From positions 1 through 45,663 of the forward strand of contig CAZGLR010000010.1 of NCBI GenBank assembly GCA_964526635.1: DNA of 45,663 nt, written 5' to 3'. Position 1 is the first letter of the stretch, and each line of letters begins with the position of its first letter. The notes beneath the pieces were generated by a model. The model saw only the letters and a list, made by a program, of their open reading frames with translations. It did not search any database and was not told the origin of the DNA. Positions 9,237 through 16,607 of the stretch are shown piece by piece. This DNA is from CAZGLR01 sp964526635. Lineage in GTDB: Bacteria; Zixibacteria; MSB-5A5; GN15; JAAZOE01. A program made the translations under genes and the position numbers.

Positions 9237-9845
9237 TTACTTGCGGAGCTTACGGCGCAGACCGAGACCGGCCAGACCGAGTCCCAGCAGAGCCAGTGTG
9301 GTCGGTTCGGGAATCGCCGGCGTGCGGGTTTCGATCGTGAGTTTGACAAAGTCAACCCCGGTAGCGTCGACATCGCCGCCAAGATACCGGACATCCAGAT
9401 TGCCATCAGCAAGGTAGCTGTTGTCAACGGCGAAATCAAAAACACCGGAACCATACACGCCCTGCTCAACGCCGGCAAAAGCATCGGCAACTTCGATACC
9501 ATCGAACCACAAACGGCTCTGACCAAAGTCCGTGGTCTGAATGCCGGTCACGTCGATCGTGAAGGTGGCGCTGATGATATCCGAAAGAGCGAAGGGAGCA
9601 AAATCAAAGGTTGCGTCGAGAACGAACTGATTGCTTTCATAATCAGTAAACTGAGCGCCATTGGTGGCAGCAAGTTCGGCGGCACTGCGGTTATCAAACA
9701 CCCATTCCGGCAAAACCGCACCATCGGCAACACCATAGCCGTAACCATCGTTGTCACCGATCATATCGGAATAGGTGAAAGCGTTGGTTGAAGCAGCCAT
9801 CAAGACGATGGCGGCAATACTTAAAAGTGAAATCCATTTACGCAC
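9237..9845 (-). CDS. PEP-CTERM sorting-domain protein, copy 1
   Basis: 202 residues from GTG 9845. An in-frame ATG (9854) directly abuts GGAGG with no spacer, whereas the GTG nine bases downstream is well spaced and starts a clean signal peptide (MRKWISLLSIAAIVLMAAS). The same arrangement occurs in copy 2. The C-terminus is a textbook PEP-CTERM signal: IPEPTTLALLGLGLAGLGL followed by a basic RRKLRK. Such proteins are exported, cut and anchored or released by an exosortase; no exosortase lies in this window. The mature region is Asp/Gly/Ala-rich, beta-like, and has no recognised enzyme motif. It is a tandem paralogue of the gene at 10166, each with its own promoter and terminator. Confidence 0.9.
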   Translation of the reverse strand: MRKWISLLSIAAIVLMAASTNAFTYSDMIGDNDGYGYGVADGAVLPEWVFDNRSAAELAATNGAQFTDYESNQFVLDATFDFAPFALSDIISATFTIDVTGIQTTDFGQSRLWFDGIEVADAFAGVEQGVYGSGVFDFAVDNSYLADGNLDVRYLGGDVDATGVDFVKLTIETRTPAIPEPTTLALLGLGLAGLGLRRKLRK

Positions 9846-9893
9846 GTGGGTCATCCTCCAAAAGAGTAATAGTTGAATGGTATGCTCAATAGT

Positions 9894-9910
9894 AGAGCAG
9901 AAAGGGTGCC
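9894..9910 (-). promoter_or_regulatory. Candidate RpoN (sigma-54) promoter, PEP-CTERM copy 1
   Basis: The minus strand reads GGCACCCTTTCTGCTCT. It has the GG-N10-GC skeleton with CAC after GG, as in the -24/-12 consensus TGGCAC-N5-TTGC. Fourteen of 17 bases recur at the same place before copy 2. Confidence 0.5.
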
Positions 9911-10049
9911 GTATCAAAAAATTATTTCCAAGCTATTGTCTTGCATTAAGATATACAATTACACCAAAAAGCGACGCGTGGACGATTGTTCATTGTCTGA
10001 ACAATAAAATTACACGGCGCAGGCAAAAATTTCTTACTTTATTGTAATT

Positions 10050-10093
10050 CAACAACTTACGAGTCATCCGCCGGGGGTAGATATGTCGGGATT
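10050..10093 (-). promoter_or_regulatory. Conserved distal upstream element, PEP-CTERM copy 1
   Basis: Plus-strand blocks caacaacttac (10050-10060), gggggt (10073-10078) and gtcgggatt (10085-10093), about 205 bases before the GTG start. The same ordered blocks occur about 201 bases before copy 2. Confidence 0.5.
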
Positions 10094-10113
10094 TTAGACG
10101 GCCCTAATAGTGT

Positions 10114-10143
10114 AAAAAAAGGCCTCTGTGGAGAGGCCCTTTT
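10114..10143 (-). terminator. Rho-independent terminator of PEP-CTERM gene 2
   Basis: The minus strand reads AAAAGGGCCTCT, CCAC loop, AGAGGCC and seven T, 22 bases past the stop. Confidence 0.88.
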
Positions 10144-10165
10144 GAATCACAGTGCATGTTTGCTA

Positions 10166-10789
10166 TTACTTGCGGAGCTTGCGGCGCAGACCGAGGCCGG
10201 CCAGACCAAGGCCCAGCAGAGCCAGGGTGGTCGGTTCGGGAATCGCCGGGGTGCGGGTTTCGATTTCGAGCTTGACGAAATCGATAGCCGTGTGATCATT
10301 GAGACCGGCGAGATAGCTGACATCCAGTTCACCATCGACCAGGTAACTATGGTCAACGGCAAAGGTGAAGAGGTCAGAACCGAGAACATCCTGCTCGACA
10401 CCGGCAAAGGCATCGGCAACTTCGACGCCATCGAACCACAAACTGCTCTGGCCAAAGAACGAAGTTTGAATACCGGAAATGTCGATTGTGAACGAAGCGC
10501 TGATGATATCTGAAAGAGCAAAGGGAGCGAAATCAAAGGTAGCATCGAGCCTGCCATATTGCTGCCAATCGGTGTACTGAGCGCCATTGGTGGCAGCCAG
10601 TTCCGAAGCACTGCGATTGTCGAAAATCCAGTAATCAGGAGTCGGTTCGCCGGGCAGATCGGCGCCATCGGCCACGCCATAACCATAGCCATCGTTGTCA
10701 CCGATCATATCGGTATACACGAAGCCGTAGGCCGACGTGGACATCAGTACAAAAGCAGCTATGGCAAAAAGTGAAATCCATTTACGCAC
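10166..10789 (-). CDS. PEP-CTERM sorting-domain protein, copy 2
   Basis: 207 residues from GTG 10789, chosen as for copy 1: GGAGG abuts the ATG at 10798 and is correctly spaced for the GTG. Signal peptide MRKWISLFAIAAFVLMSTS. The C-terminal 25 residues are identical to copy 1, including the PEP motif, the Leu/Gly-rich membrane segment and RRKLRK. The mature part is co-linear with copy 1 (shared YSDMIGDNDGYGYGVADGA-like start and DATFDFAPFALSDIIS), with a few extra residues (GEPTPDY) near residue 50. It arose by tandem duplication that included the promoter region. Likely exosortase-processed envelope or matrix protein; molecular function unknown. Confidence 0.9.
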   Translation of the reverse strand: MRKWISLFAIAAFVLMSTSAYGFVYTDMIGDNDGYGYGVADGADLPGEPTPDYWIFDNRSASELAATNGAQYTDWQQYGRLDATFDFAPFALSDIISASFTIDISGIQTSFFGQSSLWFDGVEVADAFAGVEQDVLGSDLFTFAVDHSYLVDGELDVSYLAGLNDHTAIDFVKLEIETRTPAIPEPTTLALLGLGLAGLGLRRKLRK

Positions 10790-10833
10790 GTGTGTCATCC
10801 TCCAATAAATGTGAATTGAGTGCGATTATATAC

Positions 10834-10850
10834 AGAGCATGAAGGGTGCT
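10834..10850 (-). promoter_or_regulatory. Candidate promoter of PEP-CTERM copy 2 (RpoN-like block plus TATAAT)
   Basis: The minus strand reads AGCACCCTTCATGCTCT, matching the copy 1 block at 14 of 17 positions but with AG instead of GG at -24. A perfect TATAAT follows five bases downstream, so a sigma-70 promoter cannot be excluded. Confidence 0.4.
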
Positions 10851-10989
10851 AAAAAGCATAAATAGTTATATATTATTGTGAGCTATAAACTTACAAACGC
10901 AGCTCACATGCCCTCACAGATAATTTGTTCATATAATGGATATATTTGGTCTTCGAAGTGTGGGTAATGTTTAATACCAACATATGCGA

Positions 10990-11023
10990 CAACAACTTAC
11001 CCTTTTGAGGGGGTGTCGGGATT
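10990..11023 (-). promoter_or_regulatory. Conserved distal upstream element, PEP-CTERM copy 2
   Basis: Plus-strand blocks caacaacttac (10990-11000), gggggt (11009-11014) and gtcgggatt (11015-11023), matching the element before copy 1 in order and offset from the start. Candidate activator (enhancer) site. Confidence 0.5.
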
Positions 11024-11081
11024 GCAGCCTGAGCAAATTAAAATAGATAGGAAAATCAAATATCCGATGGTCAGCGAATAC

Positions 11082-11118
11082 AAAATCGGCGGGATTATCT
11101 TAAAAATTCCCGCCGAAT
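11082..11118 (-). terminator. Rho-independent terminator of the EF-G gene
   Basis: The minus strand shows ATTCGGCGGGA and TCCCGCCGATTTT arms around an A/T loop, 27 bases past the EF-G stop. Confidence 0.82.
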
Positions 11119-11144
11119 ATGCTTGTATTGCGAAGCAGATACTA

Positions 11145-13235
11145 TCACGCCGAGGCGCGCTGCGCCATCTTCTCACGCTGGGCGGTAATCACCTCGTCTT
11201 TGATGCTCGCCGGCAGCGGCGCATAGCGCAGGAACTCCATCGAGAAACTGGCCCGGCCGGAAGACAGGGTTCGAATCGTGGAGGCATAACCGAACATTTC
11301 TTTCAGCGGAACCGTGCCATTGAGTTTTTGCGAGCCTTTGCGGAAACGGCGCAGTTTTTCAATTTTGCCACGGCGGCGATTGATGTCGGCGATAATATCC
11401 CCCATGTACTCATCCGGAGTATTGATTTCGATTTTCATCATCGGTTCCAGCAGTTCCGGTTTGGCTTTGTGGATCATTTCGCGCAGAGCCTGCTGGGTGC
11501 AGATGCGGAATGCCATCTCGCTGGAATCGACCTCGTGATAGGAGCCATCGATGAGAACGAATTTGACATCGACCATCGGGAATCCGGCCAGGAGGCCGTT
11601 TTCAGCCGCGCTGATAAAGCCCTTCTGTACTGATGGAATATATTCTTTGGGGATATTCCCACCGGTGACACGATTGACAAATTCGAGACCATTGTCCGCG
11701 TTCGGTTCCAGTCTGAAACTAATATGGGCAAACTGGCCCTTGCCGCCGGTCTGTTTCTTGTATTTGTAATCGTAATTGCATTCGGCAGTGATTGTCTCGC
11801 GATATGCCACCGCCGGTTCACCGACTTTGACGGCGACTTTATGCTCGGTCTTCAAACGATCGACAATCACTTCGAGATGCAGCTCACCCATGCCCGAGAT
11901 AATCGTCTCCTCGGTTTCTTCGTCGAAGCGGGCGTTGAACGACGGGTCCTCGAGCGACATTTTGCTCAATGCAATCCCGAGGCGTTCGCGGTCCTTTCGA
12001 TCTTCGGGTTCAATTCTCAAATCGAGCACTGTTTCCGGCATATGGATCGCTTCGAGCAGGACGGGATATTCCTCGTCGCACAGGGTATCGCCGGTCATGG
12101 TCGATTTCAGCCCGATCAATGCCGCGATATCGCCGGCCTTGATTTCGTTGATTTCCTTACGGGTGCCGGCGTGAATGCGCATGATCCGTCCGATCCGTTC
12201 GCGCTTATCCTGCGTCGAATTATAAATATAGCTTCCGGCCTTGAGTGTCCCCGAATAGACACGAATGAACGACTGTTGGCCGACGAAGGGATCATTGATG
12301 ATTTTAAAAGCCAGGGCTGAGAACGGCTGATTGGACGACGGCGGCCGGGTCACGACCCTTTCGACATCATCGATGTCGACACCACGGACAACGCCGCGAT
12401 CGATTGGTGATGGCAGATAATCGATGACAGCATCGAGCAACAACTGGATGCCCTTGTTCTTAAAGGCCGTCCCGCAGAAAACCGGAGTCACGCACAGGCC
12501 AAGGACAGCTTTCCGGGCGGCCCGGATGATATCTTCTACCTCGATGTCCTGCTCTTCGAGATATTTTTCCATCAGCGTGTCGTCGTAATCGGCCAGCACC
12601 GCGACCATCTTATCGTGCAGTTCTTTGGCCCTGGGCAACAGATCATCGGGAATCTCCTTCAGGACACGCTGGAGACCATCGTAATAGGTGGCTTTCATAG
12701 TCACCAGATCGATGATACCCTCGAGCTTCTCCTCTTCTCCGATCGGCATTTGGAAGGCGACGGCATTGGCGCCAAGCATCTCATTCATCATGTCGATGGT
12801 ATGAAACAGGTCGGCCCCGACGCGATCCATCTTGTTGACAAACGCTATGCGGGGTACTTTGTAGCGGTCGGCCTGATGCCAGACTGTCTCGCTCTGGGGT
12901 TCAACACCACCGACCGCGCAGAACACCATGACGATACCATCGAGAACGCGCAGGGATCGTTCGACCTCAAGGGAGAAATCGATATGGCCGGGCGTATCGA
13001 TAATGTTGACTTTATGATCTTCCCAGGTGGTCGTGATGGCAGCCGACGAAATCGTGATGCCGCGTTCCTGTTCCTGTTTCATGAAATCCATAACCGCCTG
13101 GCCCTCGTGAACTTCACCGAGCCGGTGGATCATACCGGTAAAAAAGAGAATGCGCTCGGTCGTCGTCGTCTTGCCCGCGTCGATATGCGCGACAATACCG
13201 ATATTGCGTATTTTATGTATTGCTGCCTGGTCCAT
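11145..13235 (-). CDS. fusA: Elongation factor G
   Basis: 696 residues, full length for EF-G. ATG 13235 (MDQAAIHKIRNIG) is chosen because AAGGA lies nine bases upstream; an in-frame TTG at 13244 is too close. The GTPase motifs are all present: AHIDAGKTTTTE (P-loop), RGITI (switch I), DTPGHIDF (G3) and NKMD (G4). Domain IV (HEVDSSEMAF) and domain V (EPMMKIEINTP, GYASTIRTLSSGRA) are intact. EF-G drives ribosomal translocation and, with RRF, recycling. It is flanked by PEP-CTERM genes and a lipoprotein rather than rpsL/rpsG/tuf, so it may be a second EF-G paralogue or simply a relocated fusA. It has its own terminator and a 400-base upstream region. Confidence 0.95.
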   Translation of the reverse strand: MDQAAIHKIRNIGIVAHIDAGKTTTTERILFFTGMIHRLGEVHEGQAVMDFMKQEQERGITISSAAITTTWEDHKVNIIDTPGHIDFSLEVERSLRVLDGIVMVFCAVGGVEPQSETVWHQADRYKVPRIAFVNKMDRVGADLFHTIDMMNEMLGANAVAFQMPIGEEEKLEGIIDLVTMKATYYDGLQRVLKEIPDDLLPRAKELHDKMVAVLADYDDTLMEKYLEEQDIEVEDIIRAARKAVLGLCVTPVFCGTAFKNKGIQLLLDAVIDYLPSPIDRGVVRGVDIDDVERVVTRPPSSNQPFSALAFKIINDPFVGQQSFIRVYSGTLKAGSYIYNSTQDKRERIGRIMRIHAGTRKEINEIKAGDIAALIGLKSTMTGDTLCDEEYPVLLEAIHMPETVLDLRIEPEDRKDRERLGIALSKMSLEDPSFNARFDEETEETIISGMGELHLEVIVDRLKTEHKVAVKVGEPAVAYRETITAECNYDYKYKKQTGGKGQFAHISFRLEPNADNGLEFVNRVTGGNIPKEYIPSVQKGFISAAENGLLAGFPMVDVKFVLIDGSYHEVDSSEMAFRICTQQALREMIHKAKPELLEPMMKIEINTPDEYMGDIIADINRRRGKIEKLRRFRKGSQKLNGTVPLKEMFGYASTIRTLSSGRASFSMEFLRYAPLPASIKDEVITAQREKMAQRASA

Positions 13236-13657
13236 TATTTCCAATCCTTCATTTGAAAAGAGATGCTCGAAACATGAAGACCGGTGAAGGTAATCAATAA
13301 TTCCGATTCGTCAAGCAGAAAATACGATGCCGACGCAAATAAGTTGGAATAATGGATACATTTTTACGATAAATGGGTATGGGATGGTCGCGGATGACAT
13401 TCTCTAACAATTTTCTAACAATGCTCAGGTTGAACGGGCTCGGAAATGCAAACCTCAATGTGTACTACTTTTGAACATTACCCCAGGTAATTTTCGAAGT
13501 AAGACAATAGCTGATAATATATTCAAATTGCAGAGACCAGAATTGAAACAAAATATCGCCTCTTATCGAGATGGTATCGATTTTTCACTCTACTTTATGA
13601 ACGACCGTCCGATATAATTTTCAAAGGGCCAATTAACGTTTTCTTTAAGGGGGAAAC
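13236..13657. other. Divergent intergenic region between EF-G and lipoprotein genes
   Basis: No gene-like frame seen. A TATAAT lies at 13613-13618 facing the lipoprotein gene but without a convincing -35. AAGGGGG precedes the ATG at 13658. The remainder is A/T-rich and shows no structure I can name. Confidence 0.5.
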
Positions 13658-14737
13658 ATGTCACGGAAGCTTTATCTTCTTATGTTCTGCATCTCGTGCG
13701 CTTTGATGCTTGTGTTTTTCGGTTGCAGTGATGATTCCGATACACCCACCAGTCCGGGCGGGGGCGGCGATGGTGATACCACCACGCTGAGCCTGGTTGA
13801 TGTTACCGGCGTGATCCGCAATGTTACGCCGCCAGTCTTCGAACAATCTCCGGCCAAGGCGCCTCTGGCGGAATCGCTTGAAGTCTGGACCCAGGGCGAC
13901 TATCCGCTTTTGGACAAGATATTCGGTGATGAAGACCCGCAGACGCTCGAACGGAATTTGGAAAGATTCGAGATGTTCATGGAAATCGCCGAATTTGTCC
14001 TGCGTGTTGATGAAAACGGTGATCTGATTACCGATACGATATATGACACGATCCAAGATACCATCGATGGTCAGCCTATGGAGATGTATGTCTCCGCCAC
14101 GATTACCGAGTTGACCTCCCCGGTGGCAATTCCCGCCGCTCAACAGGACCTTTTCGGCACTTCTATTGATCTGGATTACCTGGTGGTCATTTCTGTCGAA
14201 CATCAGGCGGAAGGCGAAATGGCCTTTGCGATTACGTTCGACTCAACACAGCAGAAGCTGCTGGCCTTTGAAAAAGACATGGGCGGTGTCGGTCCGGGTG
14301 AAACCGAATCTCAACTGGTATATACCACGCTCGATCCGCGCGACTCGACTTTCGAGTTTATCGGCACTATGTATAATGATGATAACGAGGGCGAGTTCAC
14401 GGTCTCTTATATCATTACATCTGAATCGGGCGGTGGTTTTGATTACCGCATGAGCTGGTTTTCCGATGATGTCGGGGGTGAAAATCCGACTATCCTCGGT
14501 TGTATTATCGGCGGCGGTAACAAGGATACCGAGTTTGCACTCAAGTATCGTCAGTTCATGCCGGCCGATACTGCCGAAATGGACACGACCTGGAGTTTTG
14601 ATCAGGTCTTCGGTTCCGATTATACTCAGGGTACCGGTTTGATCGCCGATTATTCTGAGTACCTGAATGAAAGCCTTATTTTGACCTATGACAAGGTCCC
14701 GCACACGGATGTGGTTAATCCGTGGGCAACCGAATAG
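13658..14737 (+). CDS. Lipoprotein of unknown function
   Basis: 359 residues from an ATG preceded by AAGGGGGAAAC. A type II signal peptide has a VFFGC lipobox (Cys23). It is followed by a Ser/Asp/Gly linker (SDDSDTPTSPGGGGDGDTTT) typical of surface or outer-membrane lipoproteins. The mature part is acidic and rich in beta-strand patterns with repeated DT motifs (ITDTIYDTIQDTID); no catalytic signature is recognised. It is monocistronic, between a long upstream region and a strong terminator. Location in the outer membrane is inferred from the lipobox; the function is unknown. Confidence 0.82.
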   Translation: MSRKLYLLMFCISCALMLVFFGCSDDSDTPTSPGGGGDGDTTTLSLVDVTGVIRNVTPPVFEQSPAKAPLAESLEVWTQGDYPLLDKIFGDEDPQTLERNLERFEMFMEIAEFVLRVDENGDLITDTIYDTIQDTIDGQPMEMYVSATITELTSPVAIPAAQQDLFGTSIDLDYLVVISVEHQAEGEMAFAITFDSTQQKLLAFEKDMGGVGPGETESQLVYTTLDPRDSTFEFIGTMYNDDNEGEFTVSYIITSESGGGFDYRMSWFSDDVGGENPTILGCIIGGGNKDTEFALKYRQFMPADTAEMDTTWSFDQVFGSDYTQGTGLIADYSEYLNESLILTYDKVPHTDVVNPWATE

Positions 14738-14782
14738 CGTAAGTCAGCTATCCTGCAACAGGAATAAAAAGCGCGCGTTTTG

Positions 14783-14815
14783 AAAAGCCCCCGACTCCCG
14801 GGGGCTTTTTTATTT
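14783..14815 (+). terminator. Rho-independent terminator after the lipoprotein gene
   Basis: AAAAGCCCCC and GGGGGCTTTTTTA arms around a short loop, about 45 bases past the stop. Confidence 0.88.
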
Positions 14816-14876
14816 TCAGCAACATAGCAGGTTGGGGCATAATTGCCTTCTGGCGTTGCCTATTTGATCCCCTGCC

Positions 14877-15134
14877 CTACCGGCCGGGGCAGCAGGGATA
14901 CACTATGGCCGGTCCGCCCTTGAAGATATAGTTGACCAGGTAGACGGCATCGGCAAGATTGACAGCATCATCACCATTGCCCGGACCCAAAAAAGGGATG
15001 GCGGCAGGCCCGCCATCCCTGACACATAATTCAATCCACTGAAGGTTAGCTGTCCTACAGTGATTGACAAACAACCCTGTTGAAAATGACTTGCCTCCCC
15101 CTGTCGAAAAACGGACACCCCCCGACAGGGTCAC
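14877..15134 (-). pseudogene. Dockerin-like gene remnant
   Basis: The frame contains one good dockerin-like half-repeat (GNGDDAVNLADAVYLVNYIF, then KGG) and a tail YPCCPGR matching the ends of the window's complete dockerin-like proteins. The preceding GGPAAIPFL matches the end of a first half-repeat, but its Ca-loop and helix are missing, and no signal peptide or module lies upstream in any frame. The possible GTG at 15134 has only a weak ribosome site. The simplest reading is the 3' end of a larger exported-protein gene left after deletion. A short expressed single-repeat peptide is less likely. Confidence 0.6.
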
Positions 15135-15170
15135 CCTTGCCTCAATTGATCAAATTCACTCGAAGGGTGA
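15131..15170. repeat. Composite dyad upstream of the ECF sigma gene
   Basis: tcaccctt (15131-15138) and aagggtga (15163-15170) are perfect inverted arms. The palindrome ttgatcaa (15146-15153) lies almost exactly at their centre. It is about 155 bases before the sigma factor promoter; its role is unknown. Confidence 0.4.
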
Positions 15171-15322
15171 GTATATGATCCCGGCCTGTGTCTATTGTAT
15201 ATGTTTCGTGAAGGACTGAAATCAAACATCGGGATCCATATTTTTTTCGACAAAACCTGATTTACATACACCCTGGTAAGCTGTTACTTAACAAAGTATT
15301 AACGCGGCGGCTTCGATGACAA

Positions 15323-15350
15323 TTGACACCATATAAATAATCTGTATATT
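15323..15350 (+). promoter_or_regulatory. Sigma-70-type promoter of the ECF sigma operon
   Basis: TTGACA (15323-15328), 16 bases, TATATT (15345-15350). Transcription would start near 15357, about 30 bases before the GTG start. It looks housekeeping rather than autoregulated. Confidence 0.6.
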
Positions 15351-15386
15351 AATTGTGAAATGCAGTCCTAATCAGGTGTACGGGCA

Positions 15387-15917
15387 GTGCAAATTAACGA
15401 CATTGTAAATCGAGCTCAGACGGGCGATACCGAAGCCGAACGCGAATTATTCCGCCAATTGACTGTTAGATTTCGGTTTATCGCGAAACAATATATTGAT
15501 AACGAAGACGCTGAGGATATTGTTCAGGATGCGTGCGTTACCGTGCTGGATAAATACAAGCAGGAATCGTATGAGCGCAGTTTCGCCGCCTGGGCATATG
15601 GCGTCTTAAGAAACAAGATCGGGAATTATTACAGGAAGAAAAAGAGCCGAGGGGATTTATTATTCGAGCATATATCACGGAATGCTGCTACACTATTGAA
15701 ACAGCCTGACTATTCCCTCGTCTCCCGGCTGCGGGCCTGCCTGAAAAAGATCGTGAAAATCTCTCCCCGCTATGCCCGCGTTCTCAATCTTGCCTATCAG
15801 GGGTATGAGACCGCTGATATTTGCCAACGGCTGAACATCAACCGGGGGAATTATTACATGCTTCTTAACCGAAGCCGTCGCCTCCTGCGCGACTGTCTGG
15901 AAAGGGGGGACCAATGA
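15387..15917 (+). CDS. ECF-type RNA polymerase sigma factor
   Basis: 176 residues from GTG 15387. Region 2 (about 20-85: FRFIAKQYIDNEDAEDIVQD, FAAWAYGVLRNKIGNYYRKK) and region 4 (about 120-172: SPRYARVLNLAYQGYETADI, then NINRGNYYMLLNRSRRLL) are clear, with no regions 1 or 3, as in group 4 sigma factors. It recruits RNA polymerase to a dedicated set of promoters, normally while released from its anti-sigma factor. The stop overlaps the next start by ATGA, so the two are translationally coupled. The third gene of the apparent operon is the exported TPR-CHAT protein. Region 4 (QGYETADICQRLNINRGNYY) diverges from the common EIA-x-L pattern. Confidence 0.88.
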   Translation: MQINDIVNRAQTGDTEAERELFRQLTVRFRFIAKQYIDNEDAEDIVQDACVTVLDKYKQESYERSFAAWAYGVLRNKIGNYYRKKKSRGDLLFEHISRNAATLLKQPDYSLVSRLRACLKKIVKISPRYARVLNLAYQGYETADICQRLNINRGNYYMLLNRSRRLLRDCLERGDQ

Positions 15918-16552
15918 GGGGCTCGTTGACATGTTCCGATAATCGGGTGGGGCAGTTATTGCATGCCTATGAACTGCATCAACTCGATGACGCGCAGCGG
16001 ACAATGTTCGAACAGCATCTGCTTGAGTGCAATCACTGTTTTCAAGAGGTATCTGCTTTTACCGCCGAGGCGGCGCAGCTTCGCCATAGTACCGAACTGG
16101 CCGAACTGGTCGCCGGGGCATCATCACATTCGCGCCGTTTCGATTTCCGATTGCTTATCGCCGGTGTTGTTATTGCCCTGCTGCTTGTGCCCGCATACAT
16201 GGGTATCTCATCATTTGCTTCCGATACGTTCCGTCCGGTTCAGGTTATCGCATTGCAGCAGGAGCGGACCGGCACCGGTAGTGCGGTGTTTTCGGCTGAT
16301 CGCGACGGTGTCATCATGTTTGCTTTTACCGAGAGTAAACCGGCCGGTGACCTGACTATTCAGATAGAAACAGTTGCCGGAAGGACGGTGACATCGTATA
16401 CTGGGTTTACGGGATTCGACAGTAACGGGATCGGACGACTGCTGCTTCCAGCCCGGTATCTGAAACCGGGGCAGTATATTATGCGGTTGCTTGAAAAACG
16501 TAATGGCGCCACTGCGGAGTTATCCTCCTATCACTTCCGCGTAACCGGCTAA
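15914..16552 (+). CDS. Membrane anti-sigma factor with zinc-finger ZAS motif
   Basis: 212 residues. The ATG overlaps the sigma-factor stop, with GGGGG just upstream. The N-terminal cytoplasmic region has the zinc anti-sigma signature H35-x3-C39-x2-C42 (EQHLLECNHC), followed by a helix, one membrane segment (about 79-97) and a C-terminal 110-residue extracytoplasmic beta-rich domain (about 103-212). Family knowledge: ZAS proteins sequester the cognate sigma until a signal triggers release, often by proteolysis. Here the C-terminal domain would sit in the periplasm, the compartment predicted for the CHAT protein encoded 55 bases downstream. That protease-anti-sigma pairing is an inference from context. 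Confidence 0.85.
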   Translation: MRGSLTCSDNRVGQLLHAYELHQLDDAQRTMFEQHLLECNHCFQEVSAFTAEAAQLRHSTELAELVAGASSHSRRFDFRLLIAGVVIALLLVPAYMGISSFASDTFRPVQVIALQQERTGTGSAVFSADRDGVIMFAFTESKPAGDLTIQIETVAGRTVTSYTGFTGFDSNGIGRLLLPARYLKPGQYIMRLLEKRNGATAELSSYHFRVTG

Positions 16553-16607
16553 GCGGCCAGTACAGGTCTGATTTACCCATCAGTGTATCGTAATTGAGGT
16601 ATCGTCT

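Noticed and set aside
11265..11280. T-loop-like ggttcgaatc as part of a tRNA
   Set aside because: It lies inside the conserved EF-G gene, and no acceptor stem or anticodon arm can be formed around it.
11013..13256. Long open frames antisense to the EF-G gene
   Set aside because: They overlap the strongly conserved EF-G coding sequence, have no recognisable domains, and reflect codon bias of the opposite strand.
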